Below are positions 56,224 to 64,000 of a DNA stretch of 64,000 nucleotides, piece after piece. The notes under the pieces were generated by a model. It saw only the letters and a program-made list of their open reading frames with translations. It was not told where the DNA came from and did no database searches. Positions within the stretch are counted from its first letter, which is position 1. The number at the start of each line of letters is the position of its first letter. The DNA lies in the NCBI GenBank assembly GCA_041398605.1, contig JAWKUK010000003.1, forward strand, positions 186,001-250,000. The letters run 5' to 3'. The position numbers were made by a program, and so were the translations under genes. The stretch is from JAWKUK01 sp041398605 (GTDB taxonomy: Bacteria; Planctomycetota; UBA1135; GCA-002686595).

Positions 56224-56925
56224 TCAGTAGTTGACGGACTCGAAGCGATCCGGCGGACCGAGCGTCCCGAGCCGCACAAACGCGCTCCCCCAGCCGTCCG
56301 TCTGGTAGTCGGCCGCGTTCGACAGGTAGCTCGTCGAAATGAGCCGCGCGCGCGCCGTAGCCCAGTCGTCCGCCAGCGCGACGGGGCGGCCCGTCGCGGA
56401 GTCCGTCACCAGCCAGTACGCGTTGTAATTGAGCACGGCCCGATTGATGACCGCGAGGCGCTCCTCGGTGAGCTCGCGCCGCACGCCGCCAACGTTGACG
56501 ACGATCGAGAGGTCGTCACCGCCGCCCCAAGCGCGATCGGCGCCGCGGCTCTCGAGCGTCCATGTGTCACCTGAGAGCGTCAAGCGATACGCGTTGTTCC
56601 AAGCGTCCGCCTCGAAGTCCGTCGCCCCGGCGCTTGCGTCGACGATGCTCCCGCTGAGATAGGGACCAGCCCAGCCAGTGACTGCGTTGTCGGCCAGGAG
56701 GTCCGAGACCTCGTCCGGCAACGCGAGCGTGTCCTCGAAGTACAGCTGGACGGCGTCGCCGAAGGCCGCCATCTCCGCGATGGTCGCCTTCTTGCCCTCG
56801 CGGTTCAACATCGTGCTCGCCACTGGAGTCACCACTCCAACGAGCATCGCCATGATCATCATCACGATGACCAGCTCAATGAGCGAGAAGCCCTGGACCG
56901 AACGTCGTCGTGCGCGCATCTGCAT
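56224..56925 (-). CDS. GspG-like pseudopilin with an apparent second globular domain (cluster 2)
   Basis: The protein has 233 residues, longer than normal GspG (about 140). The leader SVQG|FSLIELVIVMMIMAMLV has Glu5. The first domain reads EGKKATIAEMAAFGDAVQLY...DAWNNAYRLTLSG...RGADRAWGGGDDLSIVV, a GspG fold with its Ca-type loop. A second segment follows: ERLAVINRAVLNYNAYWLVT...LISTSYLSNAADYQTDGWGSAFVRL, which repeats the helix-then-DGWGSA pattern. ATG 56925 shares one base with the gspF stop (TGATG). It is the last gene of cluster 2 in the window. Confidence 0.88.
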   Translation of the reverse strand: MQMRARRRSVQGFSLIELVIVMMIMAMLVGVVTPVASTMLNREGKKATIAEMAAFGDAVQLYFEDTLALPDEVSDLLADNAVTGWAGPYLSGSIVDASAGATDFEADAWNNAYRLTLSGDTWTLESRGADRAWGGGDDLSIVVNVGGVRRELTEERLAVINRAVLNYNAYWLVTDSATGRPVALADDWATARARLISTSYLSNAADYQTDGWGSAFVRLGTLGPPDRFESVNY

Positions 56926-58121
56926 CACAGTTTCTCGTACATCTCGAGGACAGGCAGCAAGGCGGCCATGAGGACGTAGCCGACGATGACCGCCGCCAGA
57001 ACGAGGATCGCGGGCTCCATGAGCGACATGAACCACTTGACCATCCGCGGGACCTCCTTGTTGTAGTAGTCCGCGAGCTGCTCCAAAGCGGTACCGAGGT
57101 CGCCGGACTGCTCGCCGATGCCGATCATCTGGATCAGCATCGGGTCCATCCCCGGCTCCTTCTCGAAGGCTTGCGTCAGCGGCTGCCCTTGCTTGACGCG
57201 CTCGACGACGCGCGCGAACGCGCCCTGCATGACCGCGTTCCCGGACGAGGCCGAGGCGAGGTTGAGCACCGAGTAGATGTCACAGCCCGCGTTCTGCAAG
57301 GTCGACGCCGTGGACGCGAACTTCGAGATGGCCAGCATCTGCATGACGGTCCCTAGCCGCGGGACGCGCATCAGGACCGTCGAGAAAAAGAGCCGTCCAG
57401 CAGGGGTCTTCCCCCACGCGACCGCGAGCACCAAGCCGACTGCGATCGTCGAGACCAAGGCCACCCAGTTCCCCGTGATGAAGGACGAGACCGCCAGCAG
57501 CGACCGCGTCTGCGCGGGGAGGTCCTCCGGACCGCCGGGGAACATCTTCACGATCCGCGGCAGCACGAAGGTGATCAAGACGATGACGAGCCCGAGGATC
57601 GCCAGCGACAGGACCGCCGGATACACAAGCGCCTGCGTCGTCGTCTGGCGGATCGAACGCGCCCACTCGAGGTAGCTCGCCATCCGGCGGAGCACCTCGG
57701 GCATCGCGCCCGAGATCTCTCCTGCTTGGACCGACGCGCGATAGACCGGAGGGAACGAGCGGGAGTGGACCTCCATCGCCTCCGACAGGCTGCCCCCGCC
57801 TTCGAGCTCGCGCACGATATCGTCGATGACCGCCCGCGTTTGCGCGCGCGGCATCCGGCGTGAGAGCTGCTTGATCCCTTGGACCATGGGGACACCGGCC
57901 GAGATGACCGTCGCCACCTGCCCTGTGAACGACACGAGGTCGCCAGTGTTCAGCTTCGCCCCCCCGGTCGTCGAGCCACCGGAGACAACCTTGCTATGCA
58001 CCAACGTCAAGCCTTGACGCTCGAGGTCGCGGTCGAGGGCGATCTCGCTCTCGGCGCGCAGCCGCCCATCGACGGGCCCGTCCGGACCGAGCGCCCGATA
58101 CTCGAAGATCAGCGTGCTCAA
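56925..58121 (-). CDS. gspF: GspF/PilC-type inner-membrane platform protein (cluster 2)
   Basis: The protein has 398 residues. It starts STLIFEYRALGPDGPVDGRL, the standard GspF start, at TTG 58121, which overlaps the gspE stop (TTGA); no ATG or GTG fits. Two T2SSF domains carry SFTGQVATVISAGVPMVQGI and AISKFASTASTLQNAGCDIY, with membrane helices LSLAILGLVIVLITFVLPRI and AILVLAAVIVGYVLMAALLP. It is clearly a paralogue of the cluster 1 GspF but distinct in sequence. Its partner ATPase gene is directly upstream. Confidence 0.95.
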   Translation of the reverse strand: MSTLIFEYRALGPDGPVDGRLRAESEIALDRDLERQGLTLVHSKVVSGGSTTGGAKLNTGDLVSFTGQVATVISAGVPMVQGIKQLSRRMPRAQTRAVIDDIVRELEGGGSLSEAMEVHSRSFPPVYRASVQAGEISGAMPEVLRRMASYLEWARSIRQTTTQALVYPAVLSLAILGLVIVLITFVLPRIVKMFPGGPEDLPAQTRSLLAVSSFITGNWVALVSTIAVGLVLAVAWGKTPAGRLFFSTVLMRVPRLGTVMQMLAISKFASTASTLQNAGCDIYSVLNLASASSGNAVMQGAFARVVERVKQGQPLTQAFEKEPGMDPMLIQMIGIGEQSGDLGTALEQLADYYNKEVPRMVKWFMSLMEPAILVLAAVIVGYVLMAALLPVLEMYEKL

Positions 58122-59776
58122 GACCCGTCACCCTCGATCCGGTGGCTCCGGCTCACGCGATTGACCTCAGCCATCGTCGTATAGCCTTTGCGGACACGGT
58201 CCTTGCCGTCGTCTTCCATGCTGTAGAAGCCGCTGGCGCGCGCCATGTTCTCGAGCTTGTCTGCCTCTGCGCCGCTGCGCAGGAGCTCCCCCATCGCCTC
58301 TGTGGGCAGAAAGAGCTCACAGATCATCGTGCGCCCGAGCAAGCCCGTCCCAGAGCACTCGTCGCACCCACGGCCTTGCCGCGGCGCGCCGATGTCGCCG
58401 CCGAGCCAGGCTTCGAGCTCAGGCGTAACGACTGCCGCCTCCGCGCAATTCTCGCAGACACGGCGCACGAGGCGCTGCGCGAGCACACCGATGAGGGAGT
58501 CCACGAGCAAGTAGCCGGGGATGCCCAGGTTGACGAGGCGCGAGACAGCGCCGATCGCGCTGTTCGTGTGCAGCGTCGACAGGACGAGGTGTCCGGTCAT
58601 CGCCGCCTTGATCGCCATACCAGCAGTCTCTTGGTCTCGGATCTCGCCGACCAGCACCACGTCGGGGTCTTGACGTAGGAGCGCGCGCAGCCCCTCATGG
58701 AAGCCATAGCCGACCGCGTTGTCCGTCTGGCTCTGCCGCACGAGCGGCATCGGGTACTCGACTGGGTCCTCGATCGTCGCCACGTTGCGAGTCACGGAGT
58801 CCACCTCACCCAGCAGTGAGTACAGCGTCGTCGTCTTACCCGAGCCCGTCGGCCCCGTCACCAGGAAGAGCCCGTGCGGGCTCGCAGCGATTCGCTGCAG
58901 GCGGTGGAGCAAGCCGGGGTCCAGACCGAGCTGAATCAGCAACGGAGCGCCTCCGGTGCGGTCCAAGATCCGCAACACGACGTTCTCGCCGTAGACGTTC
59001 GGCATGATCGAGACGCGCATCTCGACGCGCCGGCCGTCCGCGTCGAAGCGCAGGCGTCCATCTTGTGGGCGTCGACGCTCGGCGATGTCGAGCCGCGACA
59101 TGATCTTGATGCGCGAGATGATCGCTTCACTCGCGAAGCGCGGGAGGCTCTCCGCGTTCTGCAGGACACCATCGATCCGGAAGCGGACCCGCGTAATGGT
59201 TTCCTCGGGCTGCACGTGGATGTCCGTCGCGCCGCGGTTCACCGCGTCGATCAAGATCGCGTCGGTGACCTGCTCCACCGGGAAGTTCTCGACATCCGTA
59301 GCGGTCTCGCGCACGGACATCAGAGACGCCACCTCCCCCCGCTGCGACGACAGGAAGCGGCGCGTCAACTGCGCCAGGTCCCCGTCGGTGATCATGCAGA
59401 GCTCGAGGGCGTACGGGAAGGTCTGCCGCACAGCGGAGACCTTCTCCGGGTCTGTCGGATCGACCATCGCGACCCGCAGGTTCCCGCCGACGAGGTCGAT
59501 GGGGAACGCCTGAGTGGTCCGCACAAAACCCATGTCCAACGCGGAGAGGATCACCGGATCCGGGTCGATCTCCCTCGCCCGCAAGAACGGGATGCCGAGC
59601 GCCTCGGCCATCACTTGCGCAATCTGGTCGCTACGAACGAAGCCAAGCGAGATCAGGATCTCGCCCACCGGACGGTGCGCGCGACGCTGCTCATCGAGCG
59701 CCATCTGCAGCTGCTTCGTCGTGATGAGGCCCTTGGCGATGAGGGCGTCACCAATCCGGATGCGTGTGAACTCCAT
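58118..59776 (-). CDS. gspE: GspE/PilB-type assembly ATPase (cluster 2)
   Basis: The protein has 552 residues. The MshEN-type N-terminus (IGDALIAKGLITTKQLQMAL) precedes the ATPase: Walker A GPTGSGKTT (308-316), Walker B VVLVGEIRD (about 373-381), His box HLVLSTLHTNSA, and the zinc tetracysteine CENC (441-444)/CDEC (471-474). ATG 59776 gives the usual start. It powers pseudopilus or pilus assembly with the GspF just downstream. It is 28 bp after the secretin gene's stop. It is a paralogue of the ATPase at 9129-10832. Confidence 0.97.
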   Translation of the reverse strand: MEFTRIRIGDALIAKGLITTKQLQMALDEQRRAHRPVGEILISLGFVRSDQIAQVMAEALGIPFLRAREIDPDPVILSALDMGFVRTTQAFPIDLVGGNLRVAMVDPTDPEKVSAVRQTFPYALELCMITDGDLAQLTRRFLSSQRGEVASLMSVRETATDVENFPVEQVTDAILIDAVNRGATDIHVQPEETITRVRFRIDGVLQNAESLPRFASEAIISRIKIMSRLDIAERRRPQDGRLRFDADGRRVEMRVSIMPNVYGENVVLRILDRTGGAPLLIQLGLDPGLLHRLQRIAASPHGLFLVTGPTGSGKTTTLYSLLGEVDSVTRNVATIEDPVEYPMPLVRQSQTDNAVGYGFHEGLRALLRQDPDVVLVGEIRDQETAGMAIKAAMTGHLVLSTLHTNSAIGAVSRLVNLGIPGYLLVDSLIGVLAQRLVRRVCENCAEAAVVTPELEAWLGGDIGAPRQGRGCDECSGTGLLGRTMICELFLPTEAMGELLRSGAEADKLENMARASGFYSMEDDGKDRVRKGYTTMAEVNRVSRSHRIEGDGS

Positions 59777-59804
59777 GGCTCGTCGATTGCGAATTGTGAA
59801 ACGC

Positions 59805-61301
59805 TCAGCGCGTGTGATCGAAGCCGAGGGTCTCGCGCTTCTCGAGGTACTGGTTCTGGAAGCGTTTGGCCAAGACGGCGGCCTCGTTCGGATCGACGAT
59901 GCGCGGCGTCACAAAGACCAGGAGCTCGCGCTTGGAGCTCGAGTCAAAGTCCCTGCGGAAGAGCCGTCCGACCAGGGGCAACCGCGCCAAGAGGGGCACG
60001 CCAGTCTCGTTGTCGCTGCGCCGATCCTGCATCAATCCACCGAGTACGATGGTCTGCCGGTCTGCGACCATGAACTCGGTCGAGAGCGTGCGCTTGTCGA
60101 TGATCGGGATATCGAGGAAGCGCCCGACCACCTCGGAGAGCTCCTTCGTGATCGTGACCTGCAGGATCCCGCTGTCCTGGATCACAGGCAGCACCTTGAG
60201 CTTGATGCCAGCTTCCTTGTACGCGATGGTCTGCTGGGTCGTTTGGCTCGCGCCGCCATCGGTCGATGTGTCCGTCGTAGTCTCGACGTACGGGACCTCT
60301 TCCACGACCTCGATGGAGGCCTCTTTGTTGGTCACTACGAGGACGCGCGGCGTGCTGATGATCTCCAGATCGACATAGTCCTGGAGCGCATTGATCGTCG
60401 TCCGGACGTCCCCATTGGCAAGGCTCATCACGCCGCTGAACAGCCCAGCGTTCTGCGTTGTCAGCCCCTGGTTGATGGAGAACGGGTCGCCATCGAGCGA
60501 GCCTTGAATGACGTGCGCGACGCCGAACTCGAACTGCTCGTCGACGACCGCCTCCAGGATGTGCACTTCGATTAGGACCTGCGGCTTGACCTTGTCCGCG
60601 CGCTCTAGGAAGTTCCTTGCTGCGGCGACCGTGTCACGGTCGCCGCGAACGACGACCATGTTCTGGTTCGTGTCGGCAACGATCGTCGCGTTCTGCCCCA
60701 GGAGAGTCTGGAGCGACACCACCGCGTCCGTCGCGGACAGCGCGCCCAGCGAGAACGACGCGATCTGACCGCCATTGGCCGAGAGGTCGCGCACCCAGAA
60801 GATCCCCTTTGGCTCCTCAACGAGCTCGAGCCCCGAGCGATCGAGGAGGATATGCACCGCGTCATCGAGCTTGACTGCTGGGAACGAAGCGTTGATCGGC
60901 TGCGACAGGCTCGGATCGAGCACCATGTTGACGTCAGCGCGAGCAGCGATCACGGAGAGCGCCTCGATCAATGGTACGTCGCGGAAGTTCAACGCGATGA
61001 GCTCGTCGCCGCCGATGCGCGAGGCGGTCGCCGACTCCTCGTCGTCGTCGATTGACACCTCAGGGCCGCGGTCCTCCCACGGGTGGGCAAGCTCGCCCGA
61101 ATCGAGGTCGCCCAAGCTCGGGGAGTTCACGATGTGCTCCGTGGAGTCGCGCCGCTTGGCGCCAACGCTCGACTTCAGGTCGAGCGCTCTGCAGGCGCTA
61201 CCTAGCAGGACGGCAGCGCCGATCCATAGGGGATAGGAATGGCGCAGAGCCAGCCGCTGGACGCCATTACGGGTTTGGTGCGCTTGGAGGGGGCGGAGCA
61301 T
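59805..61301 (-). CDS. Secretin lipoprotein, PilQ/MshL/GspD-like (cluster 2)
   Basis: The protein has 498 residues, shorter than most GspD. It has a lipobox-like signal (IGAAVLLGSAC) and an acidic linker, one N0/STN domain (LIALNFRDVPLIEALSVIAA), one N1-type domain (TNQNMVVVRGDRDTVAAARN) and the secretin core (LEIISTPRVLVVTNKEASIE; AYKEAGIKLKVLPVIQDSG; GVPLLARLPLVGRLFRRD). The small number of N domains is more like MshL/PilQ than classical GspD. It is preceded by a GspC/PilP-like gene, 8 bp away, and followed by gspE. Confidence 0.93.
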   Translation of the reverse strand: MLRPLQAHQTRNGVQRLALRHSYPLWIGAAVLLGSACRALDLKSSVGAKRRDSTEHIVNSPSLGDLDSGELAHPWEDRGPEVSIDDDEESATASRIGGDELIALNFRDVPLIEALSVIAARADVNMVLDPSLSQPINASFPAVKLDDAVHILLDRSGLELVEEPKGIFWVRDLSANGGQIASFSLGALSATDAVVSLQTLLGQNATIVADTNQNMVVVRGDRDTVAAARNFLERADKVKPQVLIEVHILEAVVDEQFEFGVAHVIQGSLDGDPFSINQGLTTQNAGLFSGVMSLANGDVRTTINALQDYVDLEIISTPRVLVVTNKEASIEVVEEVPYVETTTDTSTDGGASQTTQQTIAYKEAGIKLKVLPVIQDSGILQVTITKELSEVVGRFLDIPIIDKRTLSTEFMVADRQTIVLGGLMQDRRSDNETGVPLLARLPLVGRLFRRDFDSSSKRELLVFVTPRIVDPNEAAVLAKRFQNQYLEKRETLGFDHTR

Positions 61302-61309
61302 CGAGGGCC

Positions 61310-62029
61310 TCAGTTGATCGGGGGAGGAGCGGGAACGGCCATCGGGTCCGTGTCCATAGCGGCGCCAGAGCCGCCACCGACGGAGCCCGTCGCGGAGCTA
61401 GCGGAGCCCCGCGTCGTCGCGCGCAGCGGCGGCAGAACAAACTCGCGCGGGATGCCGCGATAGCTGATCGTCACCTTCTGCTGCTCGATGCGCGCGACCA
61501 CCGCGTCACCCTCGAGCAGCTCTTGTCCGACGCGGACCGCGTTTGCGCCGAGCATCGCGATCGCGTCGTCGCTGAACACGAACGTCCCACGGAACGGGTT
61601 GGCGTCGAGGTAGTCCTGCAGCGCGTCGCCTGCCAGCGAGCCGGCGGCGTTCGCTGCAGGCGCGGACGAGGAGGCACGCGCCCCTGGGTCCACCGACCTC
61701 CAGGCGCCGGCCAGCTGATCGAGGCTCTGAGGCGCAGCTCCCGCGCCAAAGTTCTGAAGGCTGCCGAGCAGCGCTTGGAGCGAATCACGCGGGTCCTCGC
61801 CCGGGGTCGTCGTCAGAGTGACCTGAGCCTTCGACGCCGCGCCACCTGGTTCGGTCGCGACCTCGTTCATGGAGGCTTCCATGGCGGCCATCTCCTCTTC
61901 GGAGGGACCGGCTGATACCTGCCCAGATGTCGGCGCGGCGCCGTTGCCTTGAATGAGGCGTGGCGCCCAGATCGCGGCGCACGTAGCTCCGGCAACTGCG
62001 GCCGCGATTTTCTTTTGGATGGGGTTCAT
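61310..62029 (-). CDS. GspC/PilP-like periplasmic linker protein (cluster 2)
   Basis: The protein has 239 residues. A single N-terminal membrane segment (KIAAAVAGATCAAIWA) is followed by a Glu/Ala-rich linker and a small beta domain at about 140-205 (NPFRGTFVFSDDAIAMLGAN; VRVGQELLEGDAVVARIEQQ; ISYRGIPREFVLPPL). The VGQELLEG..V..I pattern is the homology region of GspC/PilP, which connects the inner-membrane assembly to the secretin. Overall similarity is weak, so assignment relies on this pattern and position between the PilO-like gene and the secretin. Confidence 0.75.
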   Translation of the reverse strand: MNPIQKKIAAAVAGATCAAIWAPRLIQGNGAAPTSGQVSAGPSEEEMAAMEASMNEVATEPGGAASKAQVTLTTTPGEDPRDSLQALLGSLQNFGAGAAPQSLDQLAGAWRSVDPGARASSSAPAANAAGSLAGDALQDYLDANPFRGTFVFSDDAIAMLGANAVRVGQELLEGDAVVARIEQQKVTISYRGIPREFVLPPLRATTRGSASSATGSVGGGSGAAMDTDPMAVPAPPPIN

Positions 62030-62047
62030 GGGGTCGCCCTGAATGGC

Positions 62048-62677
62048 TCAGAGGGAGGGGGCATCGGTTGTTGGCGCGGAGTGGGCGGTCGTGGCTTGAG
62101 TCGGGACCCGGTGGAAGAGGCCGAGCCGAAGCACGAACTCGAAGTCCGTGGATTGCGCTGCGCCGCGCGTCAAGACCGCCTCGAGGACTGATGTCGGCAG
62201 CCCCTGCTGGCGGAGGCCATCAAGGATCGCGACGATGCGGGTGAGAGGGGCCGTTCCCGCCATGACGACCTCCCGCATCATCACGGACTCCCCGCGGACA
62301 GAGAGCCCCAAGTCCGTGGACTCTCCGACCTGCGCGCGTGTGAGGTTCAGCGCGAGCACCTCACCAAGGAAGCGGAGCCGGTTGAAGAGTTCGACCTCAG
62401 AGATCGGCGCGGGGATGAGCGCTCGCAGCGCTCCTGCCGCCGATTCGACCTCAGCGATCGCCTCGAGGTCGCCAAAGCGAAGCAGCTCCTCACGCGCTCG
62501 TTCTGCGCGCGCCGCGCGTTCGCGCGCGTGATCGAGCTGCTCGCGGGCATCGCCAACGCCAGTCACACTCGGCACAGTGACGCCTGCGAGCAAGAGCGGC
62601 ACGACGACGGCCGGCAGGTAGGGCGCCGTCACGCGCAGCCGGCGCCGACCGCGGAGGTTGGTTATGGGCGCGCTCAT
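62048..62677 (-). CDS. PilO/GspM-like inner-membrane protein (cluster 2)
   Basis: The protein has 209 residues. It has a short cytosolic end, one membrane helix (YLPAVVVPLLLAGVTVPSV), a coiled coil (REQLDHARERAARAERAREE) and a ferredoxin-like periplasmic domain (LFNRLRFLGEVLALNLTRAQ; TRIVAILDGLRQQGLPTSVL; FVLRLGLFHRV). This layout is that of PilO/GspM, which pairs with PilN/GspL. It overlaps the upstream GspL-like gene by 4 bp (ATGA). Sequence identity to known members cannot be judged by eye. Confidence 0.78.
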   Translation of the reverse strand: MSAPITNLRGRRRLRVTAPYLPAVVVPLLLAGVTVPSVTGVGDAREQLDHARERAARAERAREELLRFGDLEAIAEVESAAGALRALIPAPISEVELFNRLRFLGEVLALNLTRAQVGESTDLGLSVRGESVMMREVVMAGTAPLTRIVAILDGLRQQGLPTSVLEAVLTRGAAQSTDFEFVLRLGLFHRVPTQATTAHSAPTTDAPSL

Positions 62678-64000
62678 TGGCCCTCCTTGAGGGTGGCTTC
62701 ACCGTGGAACGCGAGCGTGCTCGCCATGGTCCCGGACATGCGCGGCGTCGCGACCTCGAAGTTGGTGAGCAGCGCCGATTGCTGCGCTCGAGCGAGCATC
62801 CCGTCGATCGCGGTCTGCGCCGCCACTGGCGCCGAAGGCATCTCGCCGGCGAGCTTGACGATCCCTGCGTCCTCGCCGTCACTCGCCACGGAGAAGCTCG
62901 TCAGCGCCGCGGAGTCGCCAACGAGCGTCAACGCGTCGCGAAGCGTCGCCTCGAGTGGGATCCCGTGGCGGCCGAGGAATTCAGCGCGCTTGCGCTGCAA
63001 CGCAAGCTCCTCCATGGCGGAGCGCACCCGTCCCTGGTCGGCGACGAGCTGGTCGCAGGTCGCCGCTTGCTCCTGCAGCGCGCGCTGCTCCGCTATGATC
63101 CGATCGCGATGTCCGCGCGCGTCGTCAAAGCTGACGTATGCGGCGACCGAGGCCATGACGGCGCTCGCCGCGGCGACGAGCGCGACTCGGCTCCGCAAGG
63201 GCGCCAAGGGTACGTCGATCGAGATCTGGACCGGCGAGACGCTGCGACAGGCCGCAAGCGCGACCATGCGCGCTGCGCGCATGCCCTCGGTGCTCTCGCG
63301 AACGAGGCGTTGGATCTTCGAGCTGGGCAACGCGGCCCGCACGGCAAACTCCAAACGCTCAGCCCAACGCGGGGCGAACCCGACCAGGACGACGCGGTCG
63401 ATCGAGCCGCCGCGGCTCCGCCGACGCCAGAACGCATCGAAGCCTCGCAGCTCCTGAACCAGGACCTTGGCCATCGAGGCGTCGTCATCGAAGCGAGTCG
63501 TCAACACCGACTGGTGGACGAGCTCTCCGCCGTGCAGGAGGTGAACACCCGTGGCTCCCCCCTCCATGCCAACGGCGAGGCATGACTCGTTTGCGCTATG
63601 GTCGATGACGGTCTCGGCGGCGGAGGCGAGGGCCATGCGCTCAGAGACGACGCGCCGCACGGAGAACCCCTTCTCTCGCAGCGCATAGCGCAGCGCGAGG
63701 TAGTGGCTCCTTCGCAGCGCGAGCAGCATCCACTTGCGCTCCTTCGCGCCCTCTTCGACGTCGAGCGGTAGCGCTGCATAGAGCGTCTCTTCGGGCGCGG
63801 CGTCGATGAGCATGGCCGCCTTGCGTTGCAGGACGACGCGCAGCTCCTTGGGCGGCGTTTGCGGCAGCCCGAGGACACGCTGATGCAAGATCGAGGAGCC
63901 GAGCGCCAGGATGCAGGGTCCGGGCTCGCATTTCACGCTCTTGACGAGGTTCAGCGCCCGTGTCGCGGCGCTTGCCCCCGGCTCAATCGGCTCGGCCAGC
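62674..64000 (-). CDS. GspL/PilM-PilN-like protein, N-terminus beyond window (cluster 2)
   Basis: The frame is open without stop to the right edge (reading LAEPIEPGASAATRALNLVK before the GTG at 63936), so the start is probably outside the window. The N-terminal part has an actin-like PilM/GspL-type fold (ILALGSSILHQRVLGLPQTP; LAVGMEGGATGVHLLHGGEL), then one membrane helix (VALVAAASAVMASVAAYVSF), a coiled coil and a periplasmic domain (LRDALTLVGDSAALTSFSVA). This is the fused cytosolic-periplasmic layout of GspL. It recruits GspE to the platform in T2SS. It overlaps the PilO-like gene. Confidence 0.82.
   Translation of the reverse strand, partial: LAEPIEPGASAATRALNLVKSVKCEPGPCILALGSSILHQRVLGLPQTPPKELRVVLQRKAAMLIDAAPEETLYAALPLDVEEGAKERKWMLLALRRSHYLALRYALREKGFSVRRVVSERMALASAAETVIDHSANESCLAVGMEGGATGVHLLHGGELVHQSVLTTRFDDDASMAKVLVQELRGFDAFWRRRSRGGSIDRVVLVGFAPRWAERLEFAVRAALPSSKIQRLVRESTEGMRAARMVALAACRSVSPVQISIDVPLAPLRSRVALVAAASAVMASVAAYVSFDDARGHRDRIIAEQRALQEQAATCDQLVADQGRVRSAMEELALQRKRAEFLGRHGIPLEATLRDALTLVGDSAALTSFSVASDGEDAGIVKLAGEMPSAPVAAQTAIDGMLARAQQSALLTNFEVATPRMSGTMASTLAFHGEATLKEGQ

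Noticed and set aside
1..64000. Mobile elements, prophage or genomic island
   Set aside because: No transposase, integrase, terminal inverted repeats with target duplication, or tRNA-associated att site was seen, and composition is even across the window.

Overview
The window is very GC-rich (about 70%) and densely packed, with 49 protein-coding genes, several ATGA/GTGA/TTGA-type overlaps, and no recognisable rRNA, tRNA, insertion sequence, prophage or CRISPR array. Several traits point to a Gram-negative-type (diderm) bacterium of the PVC group, most likely Planctomycetota: lipoproteins and secretins, a ResB/CcsA cytochrome c maturation pair with a lipoprotein of the NVNRWRG type, a small Cys-rich lipoprotein with a PLDTC...CCxPC core, a fused membrane spermidine-synthase-like protein, and sparse Shine-Dalgarno signals. 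This placement is inference from protein character only.

Layout. 1-6343: the N-terminal part of a histidine kinase running off the left edge, a Sua5/protein-arginine-phosphatase fusion, a GIN-domain (DUF2807) envelope protein, a large spermidine-synthase-like membrane protein and a PtsN-like EIIA protein. 6701-14761: a plus-strand type II secretion (T2SS) operon in the order gspD-E-F-G-H-I-J. 14775-26623: a minus-strand run with serS, an unknown 664-residue secreted protein, a rhomboid protease, folD, ccsA-resB with a two-domain lipoprotein, a polyprenyl synthase, mobA and tatA. The later genes of this run form a respiratory-maturation neighbourhood: cytochrome c assembly, quinone side chain, molybdenum cofactor and Tat export. 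26879-32828: two poorly known proteins, panD, larC, a ComF-like protein with an odd repetitive N-terminus, and a membrane protein. 33229-34010: a ferredoxin-NADP reductase gene broken by an apparent 1-nt frameshift. 34033-41817: a membrane glycosyltransferase, an acidic exported protein, an LTA-synthase-like sulfatase and the guaB-guaA operon. 42173-50756 (plus strand): a GT4 glycosyltransferase, an AceE-type pyruvate dehydrogenase E1, a Nudix hydrolase, a metal/siderophore-type binding protein, a multicopper oxidase fused to a putative outer-membrane beta-barrel domain, and a Cys-rich lipoprotein. 50911-56175 (minus): a four-function 2-oxoglutarate dehydrogenase/decarboxylase (Kgd type) and another membrane glycosyltransferase. 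56224-64000 (minus): a second secretion/pilus-type cluster, transcribed as gspL(pilMN)-pilO-gspC/pilP-secretin-gspE-gspF-gspG, whose first gene runs off the right edge.

The most notable observations are: two different T2SS-like clusters with complementary gene content, the second carrying a pseudopilin with what looks like a duplicated globular domain; a probable copper locus, with a multicopper oxidase-barrel fusion, a Cys-rich lipoprotein and a 24-bp perfect palindrome abutting a good -10 element; short tandem-repeat arrays that start at or just after stop codons at several loci; and the frameshifted ferredoxin-NADP reductase. Short in-frame repeats also expand several otherwise ordinary proteins (MobA, ComF, GspJ, Kgd).
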